Positions 23,817 through 35,908 are shown, counted from the first letter of the stretch. The stretch: DNA of 64,000 bases from Paragonimus westermani (GCA_008508345.1 QNGE01000145.1:206233-270232); one strand, 5' to 3'. The notes: generated by a model from the letters alone, not told the origin. A program made the numbers and translations.

Positions 23817-25489
23817 GTGAGGCACGATCCCATGGGCATACAGCAGAACTATTTTTATAGTTGCAGCACGGCCGTGTTCCGTATCAGGAAGAAGGGGGTT
23901 AAAAAAGTACCCTCAAACAAAGAGCACCCCGATTGCCAAACGGTGGACCGTGATCGCCGATGTATTATCCAATGCGATCGAAAAACATCAGCTATCTCTC
24001 AAGAGCCCGATGTAGCTTCGAGTACATTCACTGAGCGCAGCAGTGTTCAGAATCCGACATTATCGTCTTATTCACCATGCCCTCGGACTAGGCAAGTCCC
24101 TCACTGTCAAGCGAGTCGGACTCTTGAGTCATTGGCTCCGGGTAGGCTTTTTTCCCTGATCCGTGGTTTTACTGACCGTCAAGTCGGTGTACGTGAGACC
24201 ATATGTAGAAAAGATGGTTCACACACCACCAGCCAGTCGCGCCGACTTGACAGATGGGCTGAACATCCTGAAGAAGAGTTCAGTTGGCCTCAACCAGATC
24301 ATGTGGACGACGGGACTCGATTGGTCAGCTACTGCATTCCAGACGGTCCTCCGTCGGAAGCAGAGGTGGTCCTGGAGCTCAGGTTATTGAAGCGTAATTA
24401 GGCTCCTAGACCAGACCTTCTCCTTCGTTCTCTTTTCAAGGATGGCAAAGTGAGGTTGCCAACAGAAATGACAAAACTCCTCCAGACGATCTGGGAGATT
24501 AAAGAGGTACCTCGTGATTGGTGCCTATCAACAGTCATTCCCGTTTTCAAAAAAGGGACCCGACTTCTATGTGACAACCACACAGTCATCAGTTTGGTGT
24601 TTGTTGTGTACAAGTTACTTACTGGTCTCATTTCACGTCGGCTCTCTAAGGCCAGAGAAAGTCAGATACGCGAAGAACAAGAAGGATTCAGATCCGGTCG
24701 GGGATATGTTGATCACATTTTTACATTACGACGGATCTTGGAACATCGGCATTCATATAGGCAGTCGACGGTCGTGGTCTTTTTGGACCTGAGGGCTGCT
24801 TTCGATTCAGTTGTTCGTAACGTTCTCTGGAGCTGTCCACTTCGCAAGGGAATACCAGAGAAATACGTCAATCTATTGAGATCACTGTACGCTCACTCTG
24901 CAAGCAGGGTGAGAGTTTATGGACAACTGTCTCGGGAGTTCATCACTTCTAGTGGTGTTCGTCAGGGGTGTCCGTTTTCCCCATTCCTGTTCATTTTTGT
25001 CGTGGACGACATTCTGGAGGGTTCGCTTCAGGAATCCACTGAGCCTGGTGTTGGGCTTCTTCCTGGCGCTAGATTGTCCGATCTGGACGACATCGTCTTA
25101 CAAAGCCTCTCTGCTGAAGACAAGCAGACCATGTTGAACAAGGTGAGTGACCGGGTTGGTATGTGTGGAATGCTAAAAATGAAGACCCTGACTGCTCCGC
25201 TGAGCAAAGTGGACAGGCATCGCCTGCCTGGATGAGGTCCTCGTAATCACTCAAACCGCTGGTTAGATACGCTATCCGAGGTGGCGATGTGTCGCAGTCA
25301 ATGGCGTACCTGTATCCATACTATTTCTAGTTCTTCCGCTTAGTCTTCCTTTAGTATTTGTTGACCTTCTTAGTAATGTTCCCTTCTAAGATATTCCACG
25401 TCACTGTTTAGGTGAGCGGCGGCCCGAGCCACAGTACCTTTGGTCAGGCCCATGGCTGTTATGATTATGATTATGATGATGATGATGAT
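23817..25489 (+). pseudogene. RTE-like non-LTR retrotransposon, RT domain and 3' tail
   Basis: The upstream frame (23817-24401) is unrecognised at first but ends with RLDRWAEHPEEEFSWPQ, the standard pre-RT region of flatworm RTE-like LINEs. The frame 24450-25235 is an almost intact RT: VPRDWCLSTVIPVFKKG, EEQEGFRSGRGYVDHIFTLR, VVVFLDLRAAFDSVVRNVLW (A box), SSGVRQGCPFSPFLFIFVVD (B box). The catalytic C box reads LSDLDDIVLQ where the family has DLEYADDIVL. Three residues before the Asp pair are missing, so activity is doubtful. The 3' end carries a short TTATGATGATGATG-type run (25460-25489), a common RTE 3' tail. Same family as 41760-44300. Confidence 0.8.
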
Positions 25490-26615
25490 CCATGGTCGGG
25501 ATGCTGTGAGGAAACATGTAAGTTGATGCATTAAACCTTACAATCACTATTCAGACGAATTCTTTTGAGAGCCGATATTCGTTTCATCGCACGGCTACTT
25601 GCAGTAACTCTGAATAGTGAGTGCTCACCTTTGTTTATTTATTTTGAAGGTTTAAGCGAGGTGTTGCAATAATCCGGCAAACGGACCACGGCTTCATGAA
25701 CTGCCTTTTGTGCAATTGGCTATATATAAAGCCAAAGTGGGCCATCCGTGCGTAGTCGGATGTTGTTCACTTCAGAAATCAAACAAACAACCGTCTTGAG
25801 AATGCGAGTGGGCGACTAAAGAAGCACACTCCTCCCAGAGATCACTTAGCCACGGCCATTAGTAATATTTGGTCAGTGGCAAGTGCGAGAGTTTGACATA
25901 CAGTGCACCTACGGTTGCGACCGCTGGGAGATGGTCATGGTAGACGTGTACCTTAAAAATACACTTTCTCGGCTGACAACGTTTGTCAGTTCGTTTGTGT
26001 TGAAGCATCTCACGGGGCGTGCTACCCTGCATATCGCACTGCTACTTCTGCACAGGGCAGTTACAACCCCATCGCCAGGTAAGTTATGATATCATTAACT
26101 ACGCAGGTTTAATTGCATCGACCTCAAACGCTGTACCACCTGCGACGTTGAAAGGCAAACAGAGATTGTGTGCAGCTCCACTAATCAATGATGATACCTC
26201 TGAAGACGAGCTTTGAGGTGTTCCCCCACGCAAGCGGATCCAAGTAAAAGTGTTGACAAATGACTACACGGACGTTACTGGCAACTATGTGATACCCCAC
26301 TTAACATGTTACATACCGTTCAACTTTAGACCAGCATAAACATCAAGAGAAGGACTTCTACTGAAGCGGAACCGAAAGCAAGGAGGCTTCATGAATTCGG
26401 ACGGAATATTCCAGATAATGATAACATGTACATATAATAAACGTATTCCGACAATTCAATATCATTTTCATGTTGTGACTGTGGGGTGCACGTAGGCTGA
26501 CCGTCGAGCATAGACAATCGAACGGGTCACCCCGAAGTACTTCATGCGGTACAATCTTCTAATTCTTGTTAAACCTCTCTACTTTTCTGAAAGCACATGA
26601 AATTCCATCTCCTCG
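25490..26615. other. Unassigned DNA
   Basis: Apart from the GAT-rich run that closes the preceding LINE I see no gene or repeat. Two short overlapping plus frames (25883-26216) lack motifs. Confidence 0.4.
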
Positions 26616-26915
26616 GTGGTCATGCAACTGCAAAAACTTGCCGATTTCTTTGTTATCTTAATGCTAAGACAGCTCACACCCGATTACGGGGAGCAGTATA
26701 TACTCCAAACAGATCACGCAAATTTCGCTTGCATTGTGTTTAGAAGTCATCAGCTGCAGCCTTATCTACTTATCCACGGCGCCTCCAAATTTCAGTGGGC
26801 TTCATTTACTCGTGGGGATGATCGAGAACACTCAAACTTATTAGCTGTCGGCACCTATTTCAGGGAATATCGAACGCAAAAGTTCGAGAAAAATGACCTA
26901 CAACTTACACGGTGC
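26616..26915 (+). pseudogene. Gypsy-type RNase H remnant
   Basis: The frame contains LRQLTPDYGEQYILQTDHAN, equivalent to the Gypsy RNase H start that usually reads PDFxxxFILQTDASN. The Asp of QTD is retained. After about 40 residues come REHSNLLAVGTYFREYRTQK, like the xERECLAVVWAxxHFRxYL helix. The match then fades. The fragment is isolated from protease, RT and integrase. Confidence is limited because spacing and several conserved residues differ. Confidence 0.45.
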
Positions 26916-27384
26916 ATGTTTATTAATAATTCCTTGCTAATTTGTTTTATCTATCAGATCACAAAACCTCAGCTATCTTGTCGACCTATTTTGCTATTAA
27001 ATTGGCGCAATTCCTTGGCGTCATTGATAAAAATCTTTTAGCATTAAAACAGAAAAATTTCCCACAGCACAATATGCATATTTCATACTCTCCTAAATAT
27101 TCGGTCCACGATCACTCACATGATATTCCAAACCCACATATTAAAGGTATACGAACGACGGCATTCACTTCATGAGGATAAATTTCAGCAGAAAGGCTTG
27201 TAATCATTATCAAGGGAAGTTCCATTGTGAAGCAAACCAACGAGAAAGGAAGGATTAGAGCACGGAACATGGTCAACAGCTCTCTACTAACACAACATTC
27301 GTCAAAAGCTCAACTCAATGAAACACGTCAACAACCTCTTGTTTTCATTATGGACCAGGCTACTCTTTTTATACCATAGCATTT

Positions 27385-28800
27385 CCGCTCGAGCGAAACC
27401 CACCTACTCATTTGAGCAGGCAGGATCTGCCTTCATGTCTGAGAGTGCACACTGAATCCGTAGGTTATAAAGATCGTAACGGGTAGTACACAGGTTGGAG
27501 AATGGAGGCTCAAGGCACCCGGATCCAGTTGGATTGTCTGCTCGGATATCCAGCAGGCTTCTGTCAACCTGAAGACGGCTACTCAAAACAGGATGTCGCC
27601 CCACACTTGTGGATTACAGATAGTACCCAGAACAACGCAAATGGGAACTTAATAGCACCTTGAAACGGTCCCTAGAATAAGAGCTAAAATCTTCAAATGG
27701 AAGCTCGTACCGGTGGTTACTAACCCTGTAGGAAAAGAACCGTTGCCTAAGGGAGGTCCGAAGTCAAAGCTTTTGTGGCCTCCTCGTTCTGACCCCTTCG
27801 ACTATTGTCAGCCACTGAGGTGAAGAACTGCCGCACGAGTTCTGTCCTAAAGAAAGGTGTGTAATTGTAGCGAACTCCATATTTCACTGGTCTGCCTGCG
27901 GTATGATGTGTAAAATAGTTACAACGCTCATAGTATGCTGTTCGGTTGTTTGTCTGCATGCCACGTGACTGTGGCGTGAACCCGAAACACACACGTGTAA
28001 CATTCTTACGGTTGACCCTCTCGTCGATGGCCGGTCTCTAGCCTCTCTAGCTAATTCGCGTGTCGGTGCCGTTTATAGCGCTATCAGAGACCACTTGTAC
28101 GTTTCGTCGAATAAGGATTTGGTCTCTCTCCTCAACGGCCTTTTGTTTTTCGCGTCTGACATTTGCGTGCCTGAGGATAAAGCGACTTAGTGCGACGAGC
28201 GCTATATTAGAATTAAGTCAAAACGCAGTCTGTGAAACTCACGTTGGATATAGATCATGAGATTCAAGACGGGACCAGTAGAATACTCGCCGTAGGCCAG
28301 TGGCCAGTTCTGTAGCAATTCGCCGGACACGTTCAATAGTGAGTGTCTTTTCTCAAGCATGTATACAAGACTTGCTTAGCATACTGAAATATTTTTCTGA
28401 CACAAACCTTGTGAGGCGTTTGAATGGAGTGTTCGTCTATGCGGTGAAAGTCTCTTTCCATAATCCCATGAGTTTCAAACTCCATCTTAACGACCATCTG
28501 GTGGGGATAGAAGAAAGATAACCTAGACGACGACCATTTTCTTGATCTTTTCACGGCCAGCTTCCGCGATATCTTCTGCACCATGTGCCCTGTGTATCAC
28601 AGACATGTTCCCGGAGTCATGGAGTTGATATATGTGTACATTTGCTGTTAATTGGACAGAGACGGCGGTCATCTGACGAACGTTTAATGTGATGTATGTC
28701 GACCTGTAATGCACTAGGACGACAAGCATTCCAAATATTGAATCCTTCAGCGTAAAGGAGAGAGTTGCTGGAGACGAGGTCTGGAATGTCATTGTTTTAA
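27385..28800 (-). pseudogene. Non-LTR LINE fragment interrupted by a ~340-bp insertion
   Basis: The minus strand reads, from 28792 down, DSGNMSVIHRAHGAEDIAEA and LSFFYPHQMVVKMEFETHG, then RIDEHSIQTPHK and FQYAKQVLYTCLRKDT. These match the RT thumb/C-terminus of LINE-2. Reading continues past an interruption (27867-28210) into FFTSVADNSRRGQNEEATKA and a 3'UTR near 27385-27640. The best relative is 32940-33575 (+), close to 90% identical at DNA level by eye. Stops and frame changes are frequent. Confidence 0.75.
27867..28210. repeat. Unidentified ~340-bp insertion inside a LINE
   Basis: The related LINE at 33000-33250 runs without a break across this point, so these bases are extra. The LINE sequence stops at GTGTGTAATT and resumes with GAATTAAGTC. 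AATT therefore flanks both sides and could be a short target duplication. The insert edges TAGCG...CGCTA are weakly inverted. It has GC-rich parts (TTCGCGTGTCGGTGCCG) unlike the neighbouring LINE and no ORF with motifs. A MITE or SINE is possible. Confidence 0.5.
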
Positions 28801-29720
28801 TTTAGAATCGGCATGTAGCGACTATAATAAATGATATTTTGATAGTCGCATTCATCTGTACATTTTCTATGATTTTGATTTTGTACTCACTTTTGTTTTA
28901 GTCAAGCTACCCATTTGGTAACATCCGTCCCGGGGCTAACACACAACTCGCTCCGTGCCTCGCTAGCTTGACGCGCCTCTCTGTACTCTCTATTTTCCAG
29001 GGTCGGTAATAATATACGAAGTCAACGCGCTGAGACTTGGCTTTTCACTGTCGATCGATTGTCGATAGTGCTAACTGACTGGGTTTTATTTTGTTGGATC
29101 AGGTTCCAACAGGCAATCGACCAAGTGCGGATCCTTGAGGAACTTCAGGGGACATCATAGAGGACGAGGAAAGGTCCAATACGCTTTCTTATCTGGATTT
29201 GTTGCAACCATGACCGGATGTTACTCGGCGAGAAACCTCTCCTTTGATGCCACAAGCTTCTAATTTATGTAAAGAGCGCCGTGTGTGACAGTATGAAAGA
29301 GTTTGATGAGATGGAAGAAGATAACACCGAAGACCTGGCCATTGTTTTGGCCTCTGTCAGGTTAGCGAAGAACGATTGGAAAGTAAGCCTTGTTGGGTGA
29401 AAACTTAGAGTTTATTTGACAGAAAGTGCTTAAGGATGATGCGTTTTGACGGGTGTACTTTTGTTTTACATGTGGTGCAAATGAAGTACATCAGCCGATA
29501 ACTAGCGGAGAATGAAAATCACCTGTCTCAAATATAAATGTCACTGTGATCTGTTTCCCTGATGTCTGTTTGAACAGATTATGGATGGACGTCGCCAAAC
29601 CAATGGCCGCCTCTTTGAGGGACTGGTGGTGGATCGCTTCTGGACATATTGCATTCTTTATTCATAGGAAGCATCATTTCAGTATCTGCATGCACCTTAT
29701 ATTAGCACATTTGCAACTAG
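28801..29720. other. Unassigned DNA
   Basis: No motif-bearing frame, RNA structure or repeat was recognised between the LINE and the LTR that follows. Confidence 0.4.
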
Positions 29721-30379
29721 TGTAGTGTTGGTTCCTAAAGTAGTACGCCCAAGGTTTCCCCACCCTTATGCTACCGTGAATCGGAAGTCGCAGGGAGAAA
29801 ACGATGAATCTACAAACAAACTTTATTTATTGATTTACTCACCGTTCAAAACAGACTTCAACGTAACAATTAAGGGGTGCCAGGGAGCTGGAGGTGAGAG
29901 CACCTTGAGCACAACCTCACAGCAGACGCCAGAGTGGAAGGGTGTGTCGACGGAAAATTCCAGTCGACCTTCAGAATTCAAGCAAGCGTTAGACCGGTTA
30001 AGCGGCGTTCCCAACGGTAATAGCTCAACATTGTTATCTTAGTGAATGTAACCCACAGGATTAGAGATAGTGCGAATTCCTTACACAGCTGAGAGCATAA
30101 CTGCGATACTTATGTCGACCCACTAACTTTGATGCTAGTGGTTTGTAGTAAGTTTACATATACAAGATAATGTGAACAGGCGCGGTGGTACTGGCAAGGC
30201 AAATCTCACGTCGCGGGGAGTTTAGAATTTTGGGGACGTCGAAGGTGATCTCAATACAGTAGTTTGTAATAAATTTACATTCACAAGGCGATGTGAACTG
30301 GCCTGGTGGTTCTGGCAAGTCAACTCTCACATCGCGCGGTGTTTAGAATTTTGGGGGCGTCGAAGGTGATCTCACTACA
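29721..30379 (-). repeat. Candidate LTR, family 2, copy 1, with a duplicated U3-like segment
   Basis: The block starts TGTAGTG and ends CACTACA, perfect 7-bp inverted ends as in retroviral-type LTRs. It matches 35082-35594 in opposite orientation. Read on the minus strand it contains GTGAGTAAATCAATAAATAA, i.e. an overlapping AATAAA poly(A) signal, about two thirds of the way along. A 121-bp unit is tandemly duplicated (30141-30261 and 30262-30382) near the 5' end of the LTR, where enhancers lie; copy 2 has one unit. A 105-codon plus frame runs antisense to it and is probably fortuitous. I see no clear 4-6 bp target duplication. Confidence 0.65.
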
Positions 30380-30382
30380 CAG
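30141..30382. repeat. Tandem duplication, 2 x 121 bp
   Basis: The two units both begin GTTTGTA(G/A)TAA and both contain TTTAGAATTTTGGGG then CGTCGAAGGTGATCTCA. They differ at roughly 15% of positions, so the duplication is not recent. The second unit reaches the LTR terminus. Confidence 0.85.
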
Positions 30383-30389
30383 TCAGTGA

Positions 30390-31997
30390 TCTAATAGTTG
30401 CGCGGGCGAGCATGCTCCGTGTCCCTAAGTAAACGAAGTATACCATCTGATAGAATAATCGGAGTAGTGAGTACAGCATACTGGTCTCGGCTGATGCAAG
30501 TACACTCAAAACCACATAAGAAAAGACACTTAGAATAACACACCGTTTTGTACCGTCATGCGGCACCCGGAATAAAGCACAAACGGAAGCTTTGTGATCC
30601 CCTAACACTACGGAACCTGGTGCGACTCGCCGTGATAGAAACGGACAAAATATATTCAGAGTAGGAGTGCAATGACAGACGGATAAACTGTTAACTTATA
30701 CAGTAACTGAAAGAAGAAGAAACTGAATCAGTAACTTGTAACGATAACTCTAAGCAAATTAGTATTCAGGGCCCCAATAAAGTTAAAAACTAAGTTTCCG
30801 ATGAAGGTATAGAAATGTGAATCGAATTTGGAACCACCCTCATTACTTTAGAGTGGTCGATTGACCTATTTTGCCGTTTTGTTGAATATTAACTTGAAAT
30901 TGTTATCCAATCTTGTTCCTGATATCTGGGGTCGTTGGCTCAGCACCACACGTTGCCCAGCGTCTTCGTGGAAGCTGGTACAATACTCAACCTGCAACCC
31001 ATCGAACCCTGTTTACCGTCCGCCATTTTCAGGAAGCAACCTATTCTGGACGGTCAGCCAAACCCAGTCGGAAAGTCAAAGATGCTATTGGTTCTTGTCT
31101 CATGCTCAAGTTTCCCCGTTAGTGGTTTCAGTTGCAGGAGTCTTCAAGCTTAACCGGCGTAGTTACGATTTGGGCTATTGCGAAAGCAACTGAGGAAATA
31201 CATTGACTTACAGATGGTCTAACTGCTAGCTAAGCCGGAAGTATGAGGAGGGAGATTGGACGCTATGCTACTTTAAAGGAAAAAGGGAAGGCGTAAGCAG
31301 TGTTGTTAATTTCGGATGAAATTAGGGAGAATGAAGTTTTGAGTACTGAAAGTTTTACTATCAGTGTGGTGACAAAGCGCTAGCCCAACGACACGAATCC
31401 CCGACTGCCAAATGGGATGTCAACACATGTTCCACTGCGCTACTCTCTTATCTCCAGTGATGTGAAAGTACCTAGTGTTAGCTTGATTCGGTACGATATC
31501 ATTCGTATTGACATGGTGAATTCCCAATCTGTTGCTTTCAGGCCGCTTGATTTAATTACTTACAGTACTGCTTTATAGGTTACACCTGGTGCATGATAGC
31601 TACCCTAGCCCATAAATTTCTGCTTGCCGTTCTGGAATCCACATAATGGCGTTAACACATTCTTGTAAGTTGTCAAAAATAGCTACCCGATAAAAAAGGC
31701 CAAGACGCGGAAATGAATGCGTCTGAACAGTAATTACCGGGTAAATTAGTGATTTGCATACTCCCTTACAGGAGCTCTAACAAGAGAATAACACAATGAT
31801 ACATTCCACTCGAAGACAACTGGTAAGGCTCGCATTTGGCCTACCGTGTTGTTCACCACACAAACTTTCACAGGACTTGTAGTGGACAAGTGGGTATGCA
31901 CTCGACCCTCGTCCACTAACATTGTGAAACACCTTTCCTGAAGAGCAGTCGAAACGTAGTCCCATCAGACATCGAACTAAAAGAACGCGTCAGGGTT
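30390..31997. other. Unassigned DNA
   Basis: Three overlapping plus frames at 30861-31193 (69-110 codons) attract attention, but none shows a domain I recognise. Nothing else is supported. Confidence 0.4.
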
Positions 31998-32423
31998 TGG
32001 AAACAAGGCGTATATTTCCAGTAATGTTAGGAAATATGATAAGCAGCTAGTTCTAGCCTAATCTGCGACCAACGGCAGCAACCAGAAGAAGAAAGAAGGG
32101 GAGCGCGAGATAAGCCCCAGCATACTCGGCGACACTCAGAAGCGCGCCGAGAGAGAAGTGCGTGGAAACTTCGAGTGCGTTGAACAGCGCTCGGAAAGGT
32201 CCAGGCCAAACGACCTTGAATAATGGAGGAATAGATGGGTCGTTAGAAGAGGGGCCAACATTCGCTGCGTGCAATTAGTTGCACGGCTGAAGAAAGTGGC
32301 ACTGAGTTCATATAAGGCCTCTTATAGCAGGCGTACACAGAATCATGCGTACAGAACAGACAAGCAATAAAACATGGTTGCAGAGGGGATCCTTAGAGAA
32401 GCCATACGATCGCTGGTCATTAC
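31998..32423 (+). repeat. Candidate solo LTR, family 1, copy 2
   Basis: This is the inverted partner of 3119-3545. In the plus orientation it starts TGGAAACAAG, has ATATAAGG at about 32310 and an AATAAA at 32366-32371, and ends GGTCATTACA at 32423. A TATA box followed about 55 bp later by a poly(A) signal close to the 3' edge is the normal LTR layout. No internal retroelement DNA or target duplication is seen on either side. Confidence 0.6.
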
Positions 32424-32935
32424 AGACTACGTTCACCCATTACATCACGAAATGCTTCACATAAGTGACGCATGAAAGCACACTTTTTGTGGCATAAGTT
32501 GCCGTACATCCATGACGTTCCACGACTCATTTTGTCTGTGACAAGAATGTGAAATTATTCTGAACTGCAGTCAGAAATGCGGAATGTTACCAAATGTACT
32601 CTGATAAGTCGTTCTGTGTGCTTCACCGACAGTGACTGCATCAATTAGTGGTTAAACAATCAGATTTACTGCTTTCGCGCAAACCATAGGTGTCGTTCTG
32701 AATAACACACGCTTCGCCACTGGTTTCAACACGCCTAGGTATTTGAGGAAGCTCTTCTGCAACGTCACCGCACGCAAAAACACTCATTTATTGCAGGAGA
32801 TTTCAGTCGATGATGGATTTTGCAAACGCCCGTAGCCATTATGTATTTGCCGAAACTATAGACCGTATAAACGAACTAATTGGTAGGTTGTAGTTGAGTA
32901 AGCACCTAGAATTGTCAACTTCAGTTATAGCATGA
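32424..32935. other. Unassigned DNA
   Basis: AT-rich spacer in which no gene or repeat was recognised. Confidence 0.4.
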
Positions 32936-32939
32936 TCAT

Positions 32940-33575
32940 GAAACACATCACAGGGTCTATATAAAAACACTCTTTAAGCATGCTAGTCAGGTCATGTATA
33001 CAGGTTTGAGAAAAGACACTTACCATTGAACGTATCCGACGAGTTGCTACCGAACTGGCCACTAGCTCACGACATTTCTCCTACGGGTCTCGTCTTGAAA
33101 CTCATGATTTATATCTAACGTGAGTTTTGGAGACTTCAGGGTGACCTAGTGCTTACAAACTTTTCTTTAGGACAGGACTCGTGAGGCAGTTCTTCACCTC
33201 AGTGGCTGGTAATAGTCGAAGGGGTCAGAACGAGGAGGCCGCACAAACTTTGACCTCAGACCTTCCTTAGGTAACGGTTCTTTTCCTACAGGGTTAGTAA
33301 CCACCGGTACGAGCTTCCGTTTGAGGATCTTAGCTCTTTTTCCAGGGACCGTTTCAAGGTGCTATTAAATTCCTACCTGCTCAAGGCATTGTTAGATTAG
33401 TAGTTCACTCTGTTCTGCGTACTCTCTGTAATCCACAAGTGTGGGGCCACATCCTGTTTTGAGTGGCTGTTTCTCAGGTTGACAGAAGCCCGCTGGATAT
33501 CGGAGCAGACAAACCAACTGGATCCGGGTGTCTTCGGCCTCCATTCTCGAACTCATGTGAAAACCGCTTAATTTG
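32940..33575 (+). pseudogene. LINE 3' fragment, partner of 27385-28800
   Basis: DNA-level matches to the reverse complement of 27385-28360 run through the RT C-terminus (for example the segment encoding FFTSVAGNSRRGQNEEA) and the 3'UTR with CTGGATCCGGGTG. It lacks the insertion found at 27867-28210. Stops and frameshifts occur throughout, so no long frame survives. The 3' end lies near 33575. Confidence 0.75.
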
Positions 33576-33579
33576 AGTG

Positions 33580-35080
33580 CGTAATGAGTTTGAACCAGAG
33601 CAGCTTCTTGATTGGGGAAGGTTCAGCATATCAGTGTCCACACGCGAGCTGCTATAGACGGACTTATAGTCAAACTGCAGTTTGATTCCATGAAGTCGAC
33701 CAATCACAGAATTCGATCCGCTGCATTTGAATGCATATCCGTTTCAAACAACCCAGCTGATAAATGCCAGGTAGCGGTAAAACACAGCAGCAAACTGGCC
33801 AACTTACACGCGAGATCCCCGGTGGCATTTTAGCAATGGTAGGTATTACTATTCGTCAAAAGAATGGTGTTATATTGCCAATAAATCGAGATTGCTCAGT
33901 GCCGCTCAGAATTATGTTGTAGTACTCTCGATTAGGTATCTCGGTAAGTGACAGAGTAAGCAGGTGTTTTGCAGTATTTTTGATAAACCAAACGCACTCT
34001 TGTGAATATTATACGAAGTGGGTGATTCAACGACTGAACGGTTTTTCCTCCAGATGACACAAAATCGTGATTAACGGGATATGTAGCGGCTAACTCTATA
34101 CAAAGGTGCGGATGCAAACAGTCAGCTCAAAACGCAATCACGGAGTAGTTCACAATAGGCAATTCTGACCTAGACAAAGCAGGAGAACGGAGAAGACGAG
34201 ACGTACACACGGTAGATCTATTGTAGGTTGGAATCAGTTCATACAAGTGGTGTGCATTTTGTACAAAAGCAACTGTTGTAGGCTTTATATAATAAGAGAA
34301 CAAAGCATGAGAATAAGTATAATACTGTTGTAGTTAGGACTACGCAATAGTAATGGGAAATGCATTTCGTTCATATCTAGAGCTAGTTTCTACGCAGTGG
34401 CAATGAAGCCACACGTTAGCCTACGAAATCGTAATGTAATCAGTGTCATTAACAACTAATCAGTCACGCAGTAAAACAATGGTGCAATGTTCAGTTAAGA
34501 ATTGCATTCACTACACTCACCACTGTGCAAACAAACGTCCAGGCTGCTGTAGGATGATATCGCTTCTGCTTAATCAACTCAGGATTGCTTGTTTGCGGCG
34601 GTTCTATTGAAGGTAATTCTTCAGTACGTGTACTCAAATCTGAGTCGAACTCCGAAACGGAACTCTCAGTCTCCGACAATTCCGGGGACAGTGAAAAGGA
34701 GAGCTTGAAAATTTTCGTTCACTTAAGAACAATAACAGGTTGATTGGAATTAAGGGCAAAAAGTGGTCATTTAGAAATGGCGTCCTGTGTCTGTGAGTGA
34801 CAGCTCACAGGCTGCCAGGAGCAGGTCCGGTAATACCTTTAGCAGAAATGCCAGCAGGTTTCAAGACAGCACAAATCTTCAGCTGCTTCAAGTTTGACAA
34901 AGTCTACCGATGTATGCTGTGTGTAATAACAAATCGATATGTGAACTTGTGTATATTACCCTACTGATGTAATTTGAGAACTGAGCAATTGGAAGTATGC
35001 GAAATCACTAAACAGGTTATATAGAAGGGCATTGATTTTTCAATGCTCACATTTGATACACCGGTACGACATCTTGCACA
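33580..35080. other. Unassigned DNA
   Basis: A minus frame at 34679-34491 begins MSETESSVSEFDSDLSTRTE, acidic and Ser/Thr-rich, which might be an exon fragment but has no family signature or convincing splice context. The rest shows nothing I can name. Confidence 0.35.
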
Positions 35081-35081
35081 T

Positions 35082-35594
35082 TGTAGTGAGATCGCCTTCG
35101 ACGTCTCCAAAATCCTATACGCCTTGCGACGTGAGAGTTGCCTTGCCAGTACCACCGCGCTGGTTCACATTACCATGTGAATATAAATTTACTATAAACC
35201 ACTAACACCAAGGTTGGTGTGTCGGCGTAGGTATCGCAGTTTCACTCGTAGCTGTATAATGAATCAGCGCCATCTTTACTACTGTAGGCTACATTCACTG
35301 TGATAACAATGCTTTATCTATTACCGTTGGAAACGTCGTTTAACTAGTCTGAAGCTTGTTTGAATTCGGAAGGTCGACAGGAATTTCCGCCGACATTCGT
35401 CCTCTCTGGTGACTGCCGTGCGGTTGTGCTCCCTAGGACCTTAATTGTTGAGCTGAAGTCAATTTCTGAACGGTGAGTAAACCAATAAATAAAGTTTGTT
35501 TGCAGATTCACCGTCTTCTCCCTGCAACCTCCGACTCACGTTAACATAGGACTGGGGAAACCTTGTGCGTACGAACTTAGGAACTAGCACCACG
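35082..35594 (+). repeat. Candidate LTR, family 2, copy 2
   Basis: It starts TGTAGTGAGATC and matches copy 1 throughout, to the position equivalent to its CACTACA end (here CACCACG, mutated). Overlapping AATAAATAAA at 35484-35493 follows GGTGAGTAAACC and precedes TTTGTTTGCAG; the latter two resemble splice donor and acceptor sites, which may be coincidental. The single U3-like unit corresponds to the duplicated 121-bp segment of copy 1. A MULE-like fragment lies 32 bp downstream, so this may be a solo LTR inserted beside or within it. Confidence 0.65.
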
Positions 35595-35626
35595 ATAACA
35601 TTATCCCAATATTACGAACAGTGACA

Positions 35627-35908
35627 CTATAATAAATCTGCCATCCACTGCTTCATTCCCAGCCTGAACCGAGCACACTTAGCACCAAAATCCTTCACGT
35701 ATTTACCCAGACAACCTCTAAATTCAGTAAACTGTAAAAATTGTTGGTCCTCAAATAAATCTTTGGTACTGTAACGTGCAGTGGGACTTAGCAAGCGCCT
35801 ACTTACTGAATTTGAATTGTGTAGCACAGCGTGCCGCTGTGTTGTTGACAATGTTTTAGTTTTCGTTTGTGTACTTCGTGAGCATGGCTTACTGCGCCTT
35901 TGGCTCAT
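35627..35908 (-). pseudogene. FAR1/MULE-type N-terminal fragment, copy 3
   Basis: Residues about 51-80 of this 93-codon frame read FEDQQFLQFTEFRGCLGKYV, paralogous to FESREVVSFSEFKSCLDRYI in copy 2 at 22.6 kb. The first 50 residues are Ser/Thr/Arg-rich and unmatched. No zinc cluster or catalytic core follows, because the LTR at 35082-35594 occupies the downstream side. It is best read as a truncated relic. Confidence 0.5.

Noticed and set aside
35470..35510. Real intron (GGTGAGTAAACC ... TTTGTTTGCAG) in the LTR
   Set aside because: Only about 35 bp would separate donor and acceptor, too short for an intron; the poly(A) signals in between explain the AT-rich core better.
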